A stretch of DNA of 64,000 bases from positions 5,146,001 through 5,210,000 of the forward strand of contig NZ_CP089214.1 of assembly GCF_021183625.1 (NCBI RefSeq). The letters are read 5' to 3'. Source of the DNA: Nocardia asteroides. GTDB lineage: Bacteria; Actinomycetota; Actinomycetes; Mycobacteriales; Mycobacteriaceae. Shown piece after piece: positions 48,205 through 55,983 of the stretch. The translations under genes and the position numbers were made by a program. Positions within the stretch are counted from its first letter, which is position 1; each line of letters starts with the position of its first letter. The notes below the pieces were generated by a model. The model did not search any database and had not been told where the DNA came from. It worked only from the letters and a program-made list of their open reading frames with translations.

Positions 48205-49680
48205 ATGACCGAACACCTCGACGTCGTGATCGTCGGCGCAGGGCTCTCCGGAATCGGCGCCGCGTACCGGTTGCAGACCGAGTGCCCCGGCAAGAGCTAC
48301 GCCGTGCTCGAGGCCCGCGCGGCGCTCGGCGGCACCTGGGATCTGTTCCGCTACCCGGGGATCCGCTCGGATTCGGACATGTTCACCCTCGGCTACCCCT
48401 TCAAGCCGTGGCGCGACGCCAAGTCCATCGCGGACGGCCCGGCCATCCTGCGCTACATCACCGAGACCGCGCGGGAGTACGGCATCGACCGGCACATCCG
48501 CTTCGGCACCAAGGTGCTCGGCGCCGACTGGTCGTCGGAGGAGCTGCGCTGGACCCTGACGCTGCTGCGGACCGACGCCGACGGCCACTCCGTCGAGGCG
48601 ACGGTGACCTGCGGCTTCCTCTACAGCTGCGCGGGCTACTACAACTACGACCGCGGCCACGCGCCGGAGTTCGCCGGGCGCGCCGACTTCACCGGGCAGG
48701 TGGTGCACCCGCAGTTCTGGCCGGAGGAGCTGGATTACACCGGCAAGCGGGTGGTGGTGATCGGCAGCGGCGCCACCGCGGTGACGCTGGTGCCCGCCAT
48801 GGCCGCGGACGCCGAGTCGGTCACCATGCTGCAGCGCAGCCCCACCTGGATCAGCGCGGTGCCGGGCCGAGACAAGATCGCCGACAGGCTGCGCGCGACG
48901 CTGCCACCCCAGCTCGCGCACCGGCTCATCCGCACCAAGAACATCCTGTTCAGCATGGGTTTCTACCAGTACTGCCGACGCCGCCCCGAGGCCGCGCGCA
49001 AGCTGCTCACCGGGCTCACCACCCGCATCCTCGGCGACGAGAAGCTGGTGGCCGAGCACTTCACCCCGGCGTACGACCCGTGGGACCAGCGGCTCTGCGC
49101 GGTGCCGAACGCCGACTTCTTCAAGGCCATGAAGAAGGGGAAGGCGGAGGTCGTCACCGACCGGATCGACCGCTTCGTGCCGGATGGCATCCGGCTGGCG
49201 TCGGGCCGGGTGCTGCCCGCCGACATCGTGATCACCGCGACCGGGCTGGAGCTGCTCGCCTTCGGCGGCATCGCGCCCTCGGTGGACGGCGCCGAGGTGC
49301 CGCTGCCCGAGCAGTACGTGTGGCAGGGCGCCATGCTCACCGGGGTGCCGAACTTCGCCGTCTGCATCGGCTACACCAACGCCTCCTGGACGCTGCGCGC
49401 CGACCTGAGCTCCCGGCTCGTCTGCAAGGTGCTGAACTTCATGGACCGCAGGGGGTATCGGGCGGTGGTGCCGGCGCCCGCCGGCGAGCTCGGCGAGCAG
49501 CCGCTGCTCGACCTGGCGTCGGGGTACGTCCAGCGCTCGATCGGCGACTTCCCGCGGCAGGGCGACCGGCACCCGTGGAAGGTGCGGCAGAACTACCTGC
49601 TCGACTCGGCCACCACGCTCCGCACCGACCTGGGCAAGACGCTGCGGCCGGTGCGGCCGCAGGTGCCCGTGCGGGTGTGA
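48205..49680 (+). CDS. FAD-containing monooxygenase (EthA/MymA-like Baeyer-Villiger type)
   Basis: 491 residues. FAD-binding GAGLSGIGAAYRL, the NADPH-binding GSGATAVTLVPAM and the Baeyer-Villiger fingerprint FTGQVVHPQFWP (FxGxxxHxxxW) are present, and TATGLELLAFGG closes the FAD domain. Length and order match M. tuberculosis EthA (489 residues) and MymA. EthA-like enzymes oxidise ketones and thioamides and can activate ethionamide. The adjacent AraC regulator favours the MymA type. The remaining mymA operon genes are not here. The natural substrate is unknown. Confidence 0.92.
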   Translation: MTEHLDVVIVGAGLSGIGAAYRLQTECPGKSYAVLEARAALGGTWDLFRYPGIRSDSDMFTLGYPFKPWRDAKSIADGPAILRYITETAREYGIDRHIRFGTKVLGADWSSEELRWTLTLLRTDADGHSVEATVTCGFLYSCAGYYNYDRGHAPEFAGRADFTGQVVHPQFWPEELDYTGKRVVVIGSGATAVTLVPAMAADAESVTMLQRSPTWISAVPGRDKIADRLRATLPPQLAHRLIRTKNILFSMGFYQYCRRRPEAARKLLTGLTTRILGDEKLVAEHFTPAYDPWDQRLCAVPNADFFKAMKKGKAEVVTDRIDRFVPDGIRLASGRVLPADIVITATGLELLAFGGIAPSVDGAEVPLPEQYVWQGAMLTGVPNFAVCIGYTNASWTLRADLSSRLVCKVLNFMDRRGYRAVVPAPAGELGEQPLLDLASGYVQRSIGDFPRQGDRHPWKVRQNYLLDSATTLRTDLGKTLRPVRPQVPVRV

Positions 49681-49683
49681 GGC

Positions 49684-49896
49684 TCAGTCCGGCATCCGCC
49701 GCAGCTCCAGCAGGGTGAGGCCGAGCGCGTCGATCCTGGCCAGCAGGCCGCGCAGCGCGGCGGCGTCGGTGACCGGGCCGTACAGGGTGGTCACCGCGCC
49801 GGGCGCCCGTTTCGAGGCGGTGAGCTCGGGGAAAGCGGCGAGCGCGCGCTCGGAGAGGTCGCCGTCGATGATGAACTGGTAGCGCAACGGGCCCAC
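49684..49896 (-). CDS. Small conserved hypothetical protein
   Basis: 70 residues: LRYQFIIDGDLSERALAAFPEL, a central TTLYGPVTDAAALRGLLARIDALGL and a short RRMPD end. The alternation suggests a beta-alpha-beta fold, perhaps a ligand or protein-binding module; no family is recognised with confidence. The second of two GTG codons (49896) is chosen because AAGGAG lies 5 bases upstream. It is convergent with the monooxygenase gene, only 3 bases between the stops. Confidence 0.65.
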   Translation of the reverse strand: MGPLRYQFIIDGDLSERALAAFPELTASKRAPGAVTTLYGPVTDAAALRGLLARIDALGLTLLELRRMPD

Positions 49897-50035
49897 CACC
49901 GCTCCTTCCGCCGATTCCCGTGCCCCGAGCCTGCCCGGCCCGGCGCGCCGCCGCGTCACCCGGAGCGGGTGAGATCGTGGGCCGGTAGCCTCGGGTCCGC
50001 GCGGACCCGCGCACCTGCCATCGGAGGGAGCGGCT

Positions 50036-50446
50036 GTGGCCGAGGATTTCAACGCGAAGATCATCGCCGAGTTCCGGGCCAATGCGGGGAAGGTCGGCGG
50101 GCCCTTCGCCGGCGCCGAGCTGCTGCTGCTCACCACGACCGGGGCGAAGAGCGGCGCGCAGCGGGTGAGCCCGCTGGCCCAGGCCAGGGATGGGGAGCGC
50201 TTCGTGATCGCGGCCTCGAAGGCGGGCGCCGACACCAACCCGGACTGGTACCACAACATCAGGGCCAACCCCGAGGTCACCGTGGAGTTCGGCACCGAGA
50301 CCTTCCGTGCCGTCGCCACCCCGATCGAGAGCGGCCCGGAGCGCGACCGGCTCTACGGCAAGCTGATCGAGCTCATGCCCGGCTTCGCCGAGTACGAGAC
50401 CAAGACCGACCGGGTGATCCCGGTGGTCGTGCTCGAGCGCGTCTGA
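50036..50446 (+). CDS. F420-dependent nitroreductase family protein (DUF385/Ddn type)
   Basis: 136 residues, split-beta-barrel flavin/deazaflavin-dependent oxidoreductase. AELLLLTTTGAKSGAQRVSPL, SKAGADTNPDWYHNIRANPEVTVE and YETKTDRVIPVVVLERV are the conserved blocks of the Ddn family, which uses F420H2; in M. tuberculosis Ddn activates nitroimidazole prodrugs and reduces menaquinone. The GTG at 50036 has GGAGGGAG upstream. The substrate is unknown. A bidirectional terminator follows. Confidence 0.9.
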   Translation: MAEDFNAKIIAEFRANAGKVGGPFAGAELLLLTTTGAKSGAQRVSPLAQARDGERFVIAASKAGADTNPDWYHNIRANPEVTVEFGTETFRAVATPIESGPERDRLYGKLIELMPGFAEYETKTDRVIPVVVLERV

Positions 50447-50455
50447 TCTGTCGAA

Positions 50456-50494
50456 CGACGAAGGCCCGCCCGGAATTCGGGCGGGCCTTCGTCG
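50456..50494. terminator. Bidirectional terminator
   Basis: A 17-base-pair perfect stem (50456-50472 against 50478-50494) with loop GAATT lies between the rightward reductase gene and the leftward excalibur-type gene. The core is AAGGCCCGCCCG. No T tract is present on either side. Confidence 0.7.
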
Positions 50495-50503
50495 TCCGGC
50501 GGA

Positions 50504-50758
50504 TCAGCTGTTCTCGCAGCCGATCCCGTTGCCGTCGCGGTCCAGGTCGTACTCGTCCGGGCCGATGACCTCGACCCGGCCGCTGTAGACCGGGCCGTTG
50601 CCGCTGCCCCCGGCGCAGTCCACGTCCGAGGTGATCGGGGTGCAGGGGCGGTAGGAGGCGTGGCAGCCGGACTGCGGCGCGGCCGATGCCGGGGCCGCGG
50701 CGGCGAGGAAGGCGGAGACGGCGGCGCCGGCGACGCCGAGCAGGAGTGCGTTTCGCAT
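50504..50758 (-). CDS. Secreted excalibur-like calcium-binding protein
   Basis: 84 residues. A Sec signal (MRNALLLGVAGAAVSAFLAAAAPASA, cleavage after ASA) precedes a small Cys-rich domain with four Cys (SGCHASYRPCTP, DVDCAGG, IGCENS). The end, DEYDLDRDGNGIGCE, is the DxDxDGxxCE signature of the excalibur domain, a proposed extracellular calcium-binding motif. The ATG at 50758 has GAAGGGA upstream. Its role is unknown. Confidence 0.8.
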   Translation of the reverse strand: MRNALLLGVAGAAVSAFLAAAAPASAAPQSGCHASYRPCTPITSDVDCAGGSGNGPVYSGRVEVIGPDEYDLDRDGNGIGCENS

Positions 50759-50830
50759 TGTGTCCCTTCGTGATTCGAGCCAGCGAAAGATAGCAGCACA
50801 CACCGGGCGAACGCGACGTTTCGGTGCGGA

Positions 50831-50995
50831 TTAGGGGCAGGAACGGACCAGGTCGCTGCCGCCCGCGGTCGCGGTGAGCGACTCCGCCTCGGTCACCAGC
50901 CACTGCCCGCAGACGCAGCGCCAGTACCGCACGGTGCCGTGCGCGGAGAGCAGGGTCGGGGTGGGCCAGGAGCATGCGGTGCAGGTGACGGTCAT
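50831..50995 (-). CDS. Small zinc-ribbon protein
   Basis: 54 residues. Two CxxC-like pairs, VTCTACSWP and WRCVCGQWLV, are separated by about 20 residues, as in a zinc ribbon. The remaining C-terminus has a lone Cys (SCP). No domain beyond this is recognised. Its start codon is 25 bases from that of the divergent CGNR gene, so both probably use very short or no leaders. A regulatory or RNA-binding role is possible but unsupported. Confidence 0.65.
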   Translation of the reverse strand: MTVTCTACSWPTPTLLSAHGTVRYWRCVCGQWLVTEAESLTATAGGSDLVRSCP

Positions 50996-51020
50996 GGCAC
51001 CAGCCTGATGTAATGGTTCT

Positions 51021-51578
51021 ATGCATTTCAACCCTTACGGCGGCGCGGCGGCCGAGCTCGCCGCCCGGCTGGTGAACGCCGCCCCTGACACCGATCTCGC
51101 CGCGCTGCTCACCGCGGCCGGCTACCTCCCGGTCGGGCCGGTGAGCGCGGCGCAGGCGGCCGAGCTCCGCCGCTGGGCGGTCCGGCTGGAGCAGGTCTTC
51201 CACGAGCCCGGGGTCGAGGTGGTGAACGCGCTGCTGGCCGAGACCACCAGCAGGCCCTACATCTCCACGCACGACGGCCGGGCGCCGCACCTGCACTACG
51301 CCGCCGATCGGGCGCCGCTGGACGAGCGGGTCAAGGCGTACACCGCGGCGGGGCTGGCCGAGCTCTTCTGCGCGGACCCGGCCCGGATCGGCGTGTGTGC
51401 CAGGGCCGGTTGCGACCTCGTCTTCGTCGACACCTCGCGCAACGGCCGCAGGCGGTTCTGCTCGGACCGCTGTGCCAACCGGGTGAACGTAGCCAACCAC
51501 CGGTCCAGGTCGGCGCGGTCGGCAACCTCGCCGCACACCCGCGAACGGTTCCGATTGGAATCCGATCGCACTGGGTAA
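51021..51578 (+). CDS. CGNR zinc-finger domain regulator
   Basis: 185 residues. The N-terminal ABATE-type helical domain (about 1-120, with TDLAALLTAAGYLPVGPVS) precedes the C-terminal CGNR zinc finger: GVCARAGCDLVFVDTSRNGR and RFCSDRCANRVNVANHR, with four Cys and the DTSRNGRRRFC motif. This class is a putative stress-related transcription factor in actinobacteria. It is divergent from the zinc-ribbon gene. The C-terminal tail after the finger is short (SPHTRERFRLESDRTG). Confidence 0.92.
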   Translation: MHFNPYGGAAAELAARLVNAAPDTDLAALLTAAGYLPVGPVSAAQAAELRRWAVRLEQVFHEPGVEVVNALLAETTSRPYISTHDGRAPHLHYAADRAPLDERVKAYTAAGLAELFCADPARIGVCARAGCDLVFVDTSRNGRRRFCSDRCANRVNVANHRSRSARSATSPHTRERFRLESDRTG

Positions 51579-51672
51579 CTCTGGTCGGAGATCGCCGGCC
51601 CCGCCTACCCCCGCACGTCGGGCAGCCGCTCGGCGACCGACCGCGGAACGCCGATGGAAGGAACCGATACCG

Positions 51673-51981
51673 ATGACCGACAGCCCCGGGCCCGCAGCAG
51701 CGGACCCGCGCCACGACGTGCTCGTGACCGGAAGCCTGCTGGTTGCCGGGGAGGCGGTCTCGGTGACGGTGCACCGGCCGGCGCCGATCCCGCCGCCGCG
51801 CGGCTCCGGGTACTGGTGCAGGCTCGCGGTCGACCGGGCGCGGGCGGCGCCGGCCCAGTCGATCGTGGTGGGCCGGGATTCGGCGGGGGCGCTGGCCTCC
51901 GCGCTGACGCTGATCGAGACCAGGTTCGGGGTGAGCCCGGCGGAGTTCCTCGCCGACGCCACCATCGGCGCCGCGCGCTGA
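51673..51981 (+). CDS. Conserved hypothetical protein (DUF6968-like)
   Basis: 102 residues. A central beta-rich part (VSVTVHRPAPIPPPRGSGYWCRL) and a helical DSAGALASALTLIETRFG suggest the small DUF6968-type family found in actinobacteria; this assignment is from memory and weak. The ATG has GGAAGGAACC upstream. It stands alone between the CGNR gene and the transporter gene. Confidence 0.6.
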   Translation: MTDSPGPAAADPRHDVLVTGSLLVAGEAVSVTVHRPAPIPPPRGSGYWCRLAVDRARAAPAQSIVVGRDSAGALASALTLIETRFGVSPAEFLADATIGAAR

Positions 51982-52080
51982 CCCGCCCCAGGATTGGTGG
52001 CATGCCCGCCGCCCGCCCGCCGACCTAGAGTGGCCGCCAGCGGCGAACTGCGCCGGTAGGGGCGGGCGCGGGAGGTCGGC

Positions 52081-53004
52081 ATGGGGTCGTGGCCGGTCAC
52101 CGTGCTGCTCCCGATCGTGCTCGCGCTGATCATGTTCGGGCTCGGGCTCGGGCTGACCGTCGCCGACTTCACCGGGGTCGCCCGGTACCCGAGGGCGGTG
52201 CTGGTCGCGCTCGGCTGCCAGCTGGTGCTGCTGCCCGCCATCGCCTTCGGGCTGGTGGTGGCGACCGGCCTCGCCCCCGCCTCGGCGGTCGGGGTGATGC
52301 TGCTGATGGCCGCGCCGGGCGGGGCCACCGCCAACCTGCTCAGCCACCTGTTCCGCGGCGACGTCGCGCTGAACGTCACGCTCACCGCGATCAACGCGCT
52401 GCTCGCCGTGCTGACCCTGCCGGTGGTCGCGAATCTCGCGCTGACCTACTTCGCCCCCGCCGGGCAGGAGCGGCTCGGGCTGCAGTCGGGCAAGCTGCTC
52501 CAGGTCTTCGCGCTGGTGCTGGTCCCGGTGCTGGCCGGGATGCTGACCAGGGCGGCCCGGCCCGGGTGGAGCGCGCGGCTGGACCGGCCGGTGCGGTGGC
52601 TCGCGCTCGGCTTCCTCGCCGTGGCCACGGTGGCGGCGCTGGTCGTCGAGCGCCGCAATATCGGCGGCTACCTGGCCGAGCTCGGGGTGCTGATCCCGGC
52701 GCTCTGCGCGCTCGGCCTCGGCGTGGGCTACCTGGTGCCGATGGCGGCCGGGCTGGCGCGGCCGCAGGCGCTGGCCTGCGCCATGGAGGTCGGGATCCAC
52801 AACAGCGCGCTGGCGATGACGATCGCGGTGAGCGTGCTCGGCGACCTCCGGATGGCGGTGCCCGCCGGGGTCTACAGCATCGTGTCGGTGCCGCTCGCGC
52901 TGCTCGCGGGGTGGCTGATCACAGCGGGCACCGCGCGGCCGGGGCCGGCGTCGGCACCGCGATTCCGCGCACAGTCGATTGCCCGCAACCGATCGGCTCG
53001 CTAA
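52081..53004 (+). CDS. Bile acid:sodium symporter (BASS) family transporter
   Basis: 307 residues, about ten membrane helices. Seen: IMFGLGLGLTVADF, the conserved APGGATANLLSHLFRGDVALNVTLTA block and EVGIHNSALAMTIAV, all typical of BASS transporters (ASBT fold). Members move organic anions with sodium; the substrate here is unknown. The ATG has GGGAGGTCGGC upstream. The OhrR-type regulator gene begins 24 bases downstream and is probably cotranscribed. Confidence 0.92.
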   Translation: MGSWPVTVLLPIVLALIMFGLGLGLTVADFTGVARYPRAVLVALGCQLVLLPAIAFGLVVATGLAPASAVGVMLLMAAPGGATANLLSHLFRGDVALNVTLTAINALLAVLTLPVVANLALTYFAPAGQERLGLQSGKLLQVFALVLVPVLAGMLTRAARPGWSARLDRPVRWLALGFLAVATVAALVVERRNIGGYLAELGVLIPALCALGLGVGYLVPMAAGLARPQALACAMEVGIHNSALAMTIAVSVLGDLRMAVPAGVYSIVSVPLALLAGWLITAGTARPGPASAPRFRAQSIARNRSAR

Positions 53005-53028
53005 CTTCGAAGCAGGAGGTGGTGCGGG

Positions 53029-53478
53029 ATGTCGCGAACGGATGCGCTGGCACTGGACCAGCAGCTGTGCTTCGCCCTGTATTCGGCGTCCCGTGCGGTC
53101 ACCCGGCTGTACCGGCCGCTACTGGAGGCGCTCGGGCTGACCTACCCGCAGTACCTGGTGATGCTGGTGCTCTGGGAGCGCGGCACGGTGACCGTCAAGG
53201 AGCTGGGCCAGGCGCTCGACCTGGACTCCGGCACGCTCTCGCCGCTGCTCAAGCGGCTGGAGGCGAACGGGGTGGTGGCGCGGGTGCGCTCGGCCGCGGA
53301 CGAGCGCTCGGTGCTGATCGCGCCGACCGAGGCGGGCGCCGCGCTGCGCGAGCAGGCGGCCACGGTGCCGGAGCGCATCGCCTGCGCCAGCGGAATGGAC
53401 CCGCGCGACCTCGTCGGCTTCCGGGATCAGCTCAGGGAGATGACCAGGATCGTCAACGAGACCGAGGTGGATCCCTAG
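53029..53478 (+). CDS. OhrR-type MarR family regulator (second copy)
   Basis: 149 residues. LDQQLCFALYSASRAVTRLYRP carries the peroxide-sensing Cys of OhrR, followed by LTYPQYLVMLVLWE, LDSGTLSPLLKRLEANGVVAR and the wing SAADERSVLIAPTEAG. It is closer to classical OhrR than the 45595-46068 protein. No ohr gene is nearby. The ATG has AGGAGGTG 8 bases upstream, and the gene follows the BASS transporter, which could be a target. The stop shares CTAG with the convergent TetR gene. Confidence 0.93.
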   Translation: MSRTDALALDQQLCFALYSASRAVTRLYRPLLEALGLTYPQYLVMLVLWERGTVTVKELGQALDLDSGTLSPLLKRLEANGVVARVRSAADERSVLIAPTEAGAALREQAATVPERIACASGMDPRDLVGFRDQLREMTRIVNETEVDP

Positions 53479-54146
53479 GAGGCCGCGGACTTCTTCGTGG
53501 CCTGCAGCCGCTCGGCGAGCGCGGGGATCCGGGCCAGCATGTCCACGGCGAAGTCGGCGAGCAGGTCGACGAGGCCGTCCCGGTCGACCTCGAGCTGACC
53601 GTCCAGCCAGATCAGCACCAGCTCGGCGGAGCCCCCGGTGATGAGCTGCGAGGTGACGGCGACGGCGGCGTCCTGCCCCTGCGGGAGGTCGAGCACCACC
53701 CTGGTCTGCTCGATGATCACCTCGGCCACCCGGCGCATGCCGTCGAAGCGGCTGCGCATCAGCGCCTCGCTGCCGTACGCCTGCGCGAAGACGATCTTCG
53801 CCCGCCGCGGGTCGTCGGTGAGCTCGGTGATCAGCGCGGCGACCCCGGCGCGGATCCTGGCCTCCGGGTCGGCCGAGGTCTCGGCGATGGCGCGGCGGGC
53901 CCGGTCCAGCCCGGCCTGCTGGATGCGGAGCAGCAGCTCGGCGGCGAGCGCGTCCAGGTCGGCGAAGGCCTCGTAGAAGAAGCGCGGCCCGACCTTGGCC
54001 TGCTCGCAGACCCCGCGCACGGTGAGCGCGGAGAGCCCCCTGGTGCCGATGATGCCGAGCGCCGCGTCCAGCAGCCGATTGCGCCGATCCTCGCGACGCT
54101 CCTCCGAGGAGGCGCCCCGGTAGGTGCCGGTCGATGCGCGGGTCAT
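53475..54146 (-). CDS. TetR family regulator
   Basis: 223 residues. The N-terminal helix-turn-helix lies in RRNRLLDAALGIIGTRGLSA and VRGVCEQAKVGPRFFYEAF; the C-terminal ligand domain is long and helical. The ATG opens MTRASTGTYRG. It is divergent from the P450 gene, 104 bases apart, with two palindromic sites between that it probably binds to repress the P450-ferredoxin-SDR set. It shares a CTAG stop with the MarR gene. Confidence 0.92.
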   Translation of the reverse strand: MTRASTGTYRGASSEERREDRRNRLLDAALGIIGTRGLSALTVRGVCEQAKVGPRFFYEAFADLDALAAELLLRIQQAGLDRARRAIAETSADPEARIRAGVAALITELTDDPRRAKIVFAQAYGSEALMRSRFDGMRRVAEVIIEQTRVVLDLPQGQDAAVAVTSQLITGGSAELVLIWLDGQLEVDRDGLVDLLADFAVDMLARIPALAERLQATKKSAAS

Positions 54147-54173
54147 CCCGCCAGCTTGGCACAGCACCAATTG

Positions 54174-54213
54174 GGAAACAATCGTTTACGGAAACGAACG
54201 TTTCCTCTATCGT
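54174..54213 (+). promoter_or_regulatory. P450 promoter with two TetR-type operators
   Basis: TTTACG (54185-54190), 17 bases and TATCGT (54208-54213) form a promoter. GGAAACG-AA-CGTTTCC (54190-54205) is a perfect palindrome in the spacer. A second half-related site, AAAC-AATC-GTTT (54176-54187), lies just upstream and overlaps the -35. Both fit a TetR repressor. Confidence 0.65.
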
Positions 54214-54250
54214 CGTTCCTGTTCGCAAAGAAGCGAAGGGATGACCCGTC

Positions 54251-55720
54251 ATGAGTCTTCTGCTTGCCCCGCCCACCGTCGACGGTCTCACCGAGAAGTA
54301 CCGTCACGTCCGCGCCAGGGCCGCCTTCAGGGTCCAGCGGGCCGCCGTGCGGCTGGCCGACCGGATTCCGAGCCGGGTGCGGCCGCTCGCCGAGCCGCCG
54401 CCGGGCAGCGGGCTGAAACCGGTGCTCGGTGATTCCGGCCCGCCGGTGATCGGCTACACCTTCCACTCCATCGTCGACCCGCTCGGCTTCGGCCAGCGGC
54501 GCTACGACCGCTTCGGCGATGTGCAGTGGGTCGGGGTGCTCGGCCGCAAGGTGGTCTTCGTCGGCAGCCCGGCCGCCTTCGAGGCGGTGCTGCTGGACCG
54601 GAACAAGGTGATGTCGGCCGAGCGCGGCTGGGAGTACCTGATCGGCCCGTTCTTCCGCGGCGGGCTGATGCTGCGCGACTTCGAGGACCACCTGCACCAC
54701 CGCCGGATCATGCAGCAGGCCTTCACCAGGCCCCGGCTGGAGGGGTACCTCGCGCTCACCACGCCGCTGCTGGAGCGCGCGGTGGCGGAGTGGGAGCCGG
54801 GCCCGCGGTTCCACGTCTACCCGGCGATCAAAAAGATGCTGCTGCAGCAGGCCACCGCGGTCTTCGCCGGCGCCGAGCTCGGCCCGATCGCGAACCGGCT
54901 GGAGCACGCCTTCGAGGACGCGGTGCACGGCGGCATGGCGATCATCAGGGCGAACGTGCCCGGTGGGGTCTGGGCGCGCGGGCTGCGCGGCAGGCGCACG
55001 CTCTCCGAGTACTTCCGCAGCGAGCTGCCCGCCAAGCGCGCGGGCGACGGCGCCGACCTGTTCAGCGTGCTGACCCGGGCGCGCAGCACCGACGGCCACG
55101 CCTTCACCGACGAGGAGGTGGTGGAGCACATGATCTTCGTGATGATGGCGGCGCACGATACGAGCACCATCGCCTCCGCCATGCTGATCTACGAGCTGGG
55201 CAGGCACCCCGAGTGGCAGGAGCGGGTGCGCGCGGAATCGCTGGCACTCGGCAAGGATTCACTGGACTACGCCGATCTGGAGCAGCTGCCGTCGCTGGAT
55301 CTGGCCTTCCGCGAGGCGCTGCGAATGTGGGCGCCGGTCGGCCAGCAGGCCCGCGAGACCACCTCCGATACCGAGCTCTGCGGCCACTTCGTGCCGAAGG
55401 GGACGCTGGTGATGACCGGGCCGTTCGGGCTGATGCGCAACGCCGAGTTCTGGCACGACCCGGACACCTTCGACCCGGAGCGCTTCATCGACGGCCGCCG
55501 CGAGGACAAGTCGCACCGCTTCGCCTTTCCGCCCTTCGGCGGTGGCGCGCACAAGTGCATCGGGCTCTACTTCGGCGGCATGACCGTCAAGGCGGTGCTG
55601 CACCGGATGCTGCTGAGCTACCGCTGGTCGGTGCCTGCCGGGTACCTGCCGCCGATGGTGCCGACCACCGGCCCGACCCCGGCGGACGGGCTGCCGATCC
55701 GGCTGGAGCGGCTGGCGTGA
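54251..55720 (+). CDS. Cytochrome P450
   Basis: 489 residues. The heme motif FPPFGGGAHKCIGLYFGG has its thiolate ligand at Cys436; the I-helix reads MMAAHDTSTIA with the proton-relay Asp-Thr, and the ExxR helix FREALRMW is present. The length exceeds the 400-residue soluble bacterial norm, with an N-terminal extension that has no clear membrane helix. The substrate is unknown; hydrophobic sterol- or lipid-like compounds are common for longer actinobacterial P450s. The next gene, a ferredoxin, overlaps the stop (GTGA) and is the likely electron donor. Confidence 0.95.
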   Translation: MSLLLAPPTVDGLTEKYRHVRARAAFRVQRAAVRLADRIPSRVRPLAEPPPGSGLKPVLGDSGPPVIGYTFHSIVDPLGFGQRRYDRFGDVQWVGVLGRKVVFVGSPAAFEAVLLDRNKVMSAERGWEYLIGPFFRGGLMLRDFEDHLHHRRIMQQAFTRPRLEGYLALTTPLLERAVAEWEPGPRFHVYPAIKKMLLQQATAVFAGAELGPIANRLEHAFEDAVHGGMAIIRANVPGGVWARGLRGRRTLSEYFRSELPAKRAGDGADLFSVLTRARSTDGHAFTDEEVVEHMIFVMMAAHDTSTIASAMLIYELGRHPEWQERVRAESLALGKDSLDYADLEQLPSLDLAFREALRMWAPVGQQARETTSDTELCGHFVPKGTLVMTGPFGLMRNAEFWHDPDTFDPERFIDGRREDKSHRFAFPPFGGGAHKCIGLYFGGMTVKAVLHRMLLSYRWSVPAGYLPPMVPTTGPTPADGLPIRLERLA

Positions 55721-55908
55721 CCAGGGTGCTCGCCGACACCGAGCGCTGCGAGGGCCACGGCATGTGCGAGGCGGTGGCGCCGGAGCTGTTCCGGGTCGGC
55801 GACGACGATGTGGTGATCGTGGCGCCGGGCGAGCTCGCCGCCGCCGACCTGGAGAACGCGCGGCTGGCGGCGGACAGCTGCCCGATGGCTGCGCTGCGGC
55901 TGGAGTGA
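55717..55908 (+). CDS. 3Fe-4S ferredoxin for the P450
   Basis: 63 residues. Only three cysteines are in position: Cys11 and Cys17 in RCEGHGMCE and Cys55 in DSCPMAAL. This is the CxxHxxC...CP arrangement of single-cluster 3Fe-4S ferredoxins that feed actinobacterial P450s. The GTG overlaps the P450 stop, giving a fixed ratio of the two proteins. No ferredoxin reductase gene is nearby, so it must be shared with other systems. Confidence 0.93.
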   Translation: MTRVLADTERCEGHGMCEAVAPELFRVGDDDVVIVAPGELAAADLENARLAADSCPMAALRLE

Positions 55909-55983
55909 GGCGGGCTCCGGCTCCGCTAGGGTCGGGATGGCCCGCGCCCGATGGCGCGGGCTTTCGCACCACGAGGAGTTCGG

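Noticed and set aside
51583..51672. Possible short gene between the CGNR gene and 51673
   Set aside because: No start with a ribosome site and no coding-like sequence in any frame.
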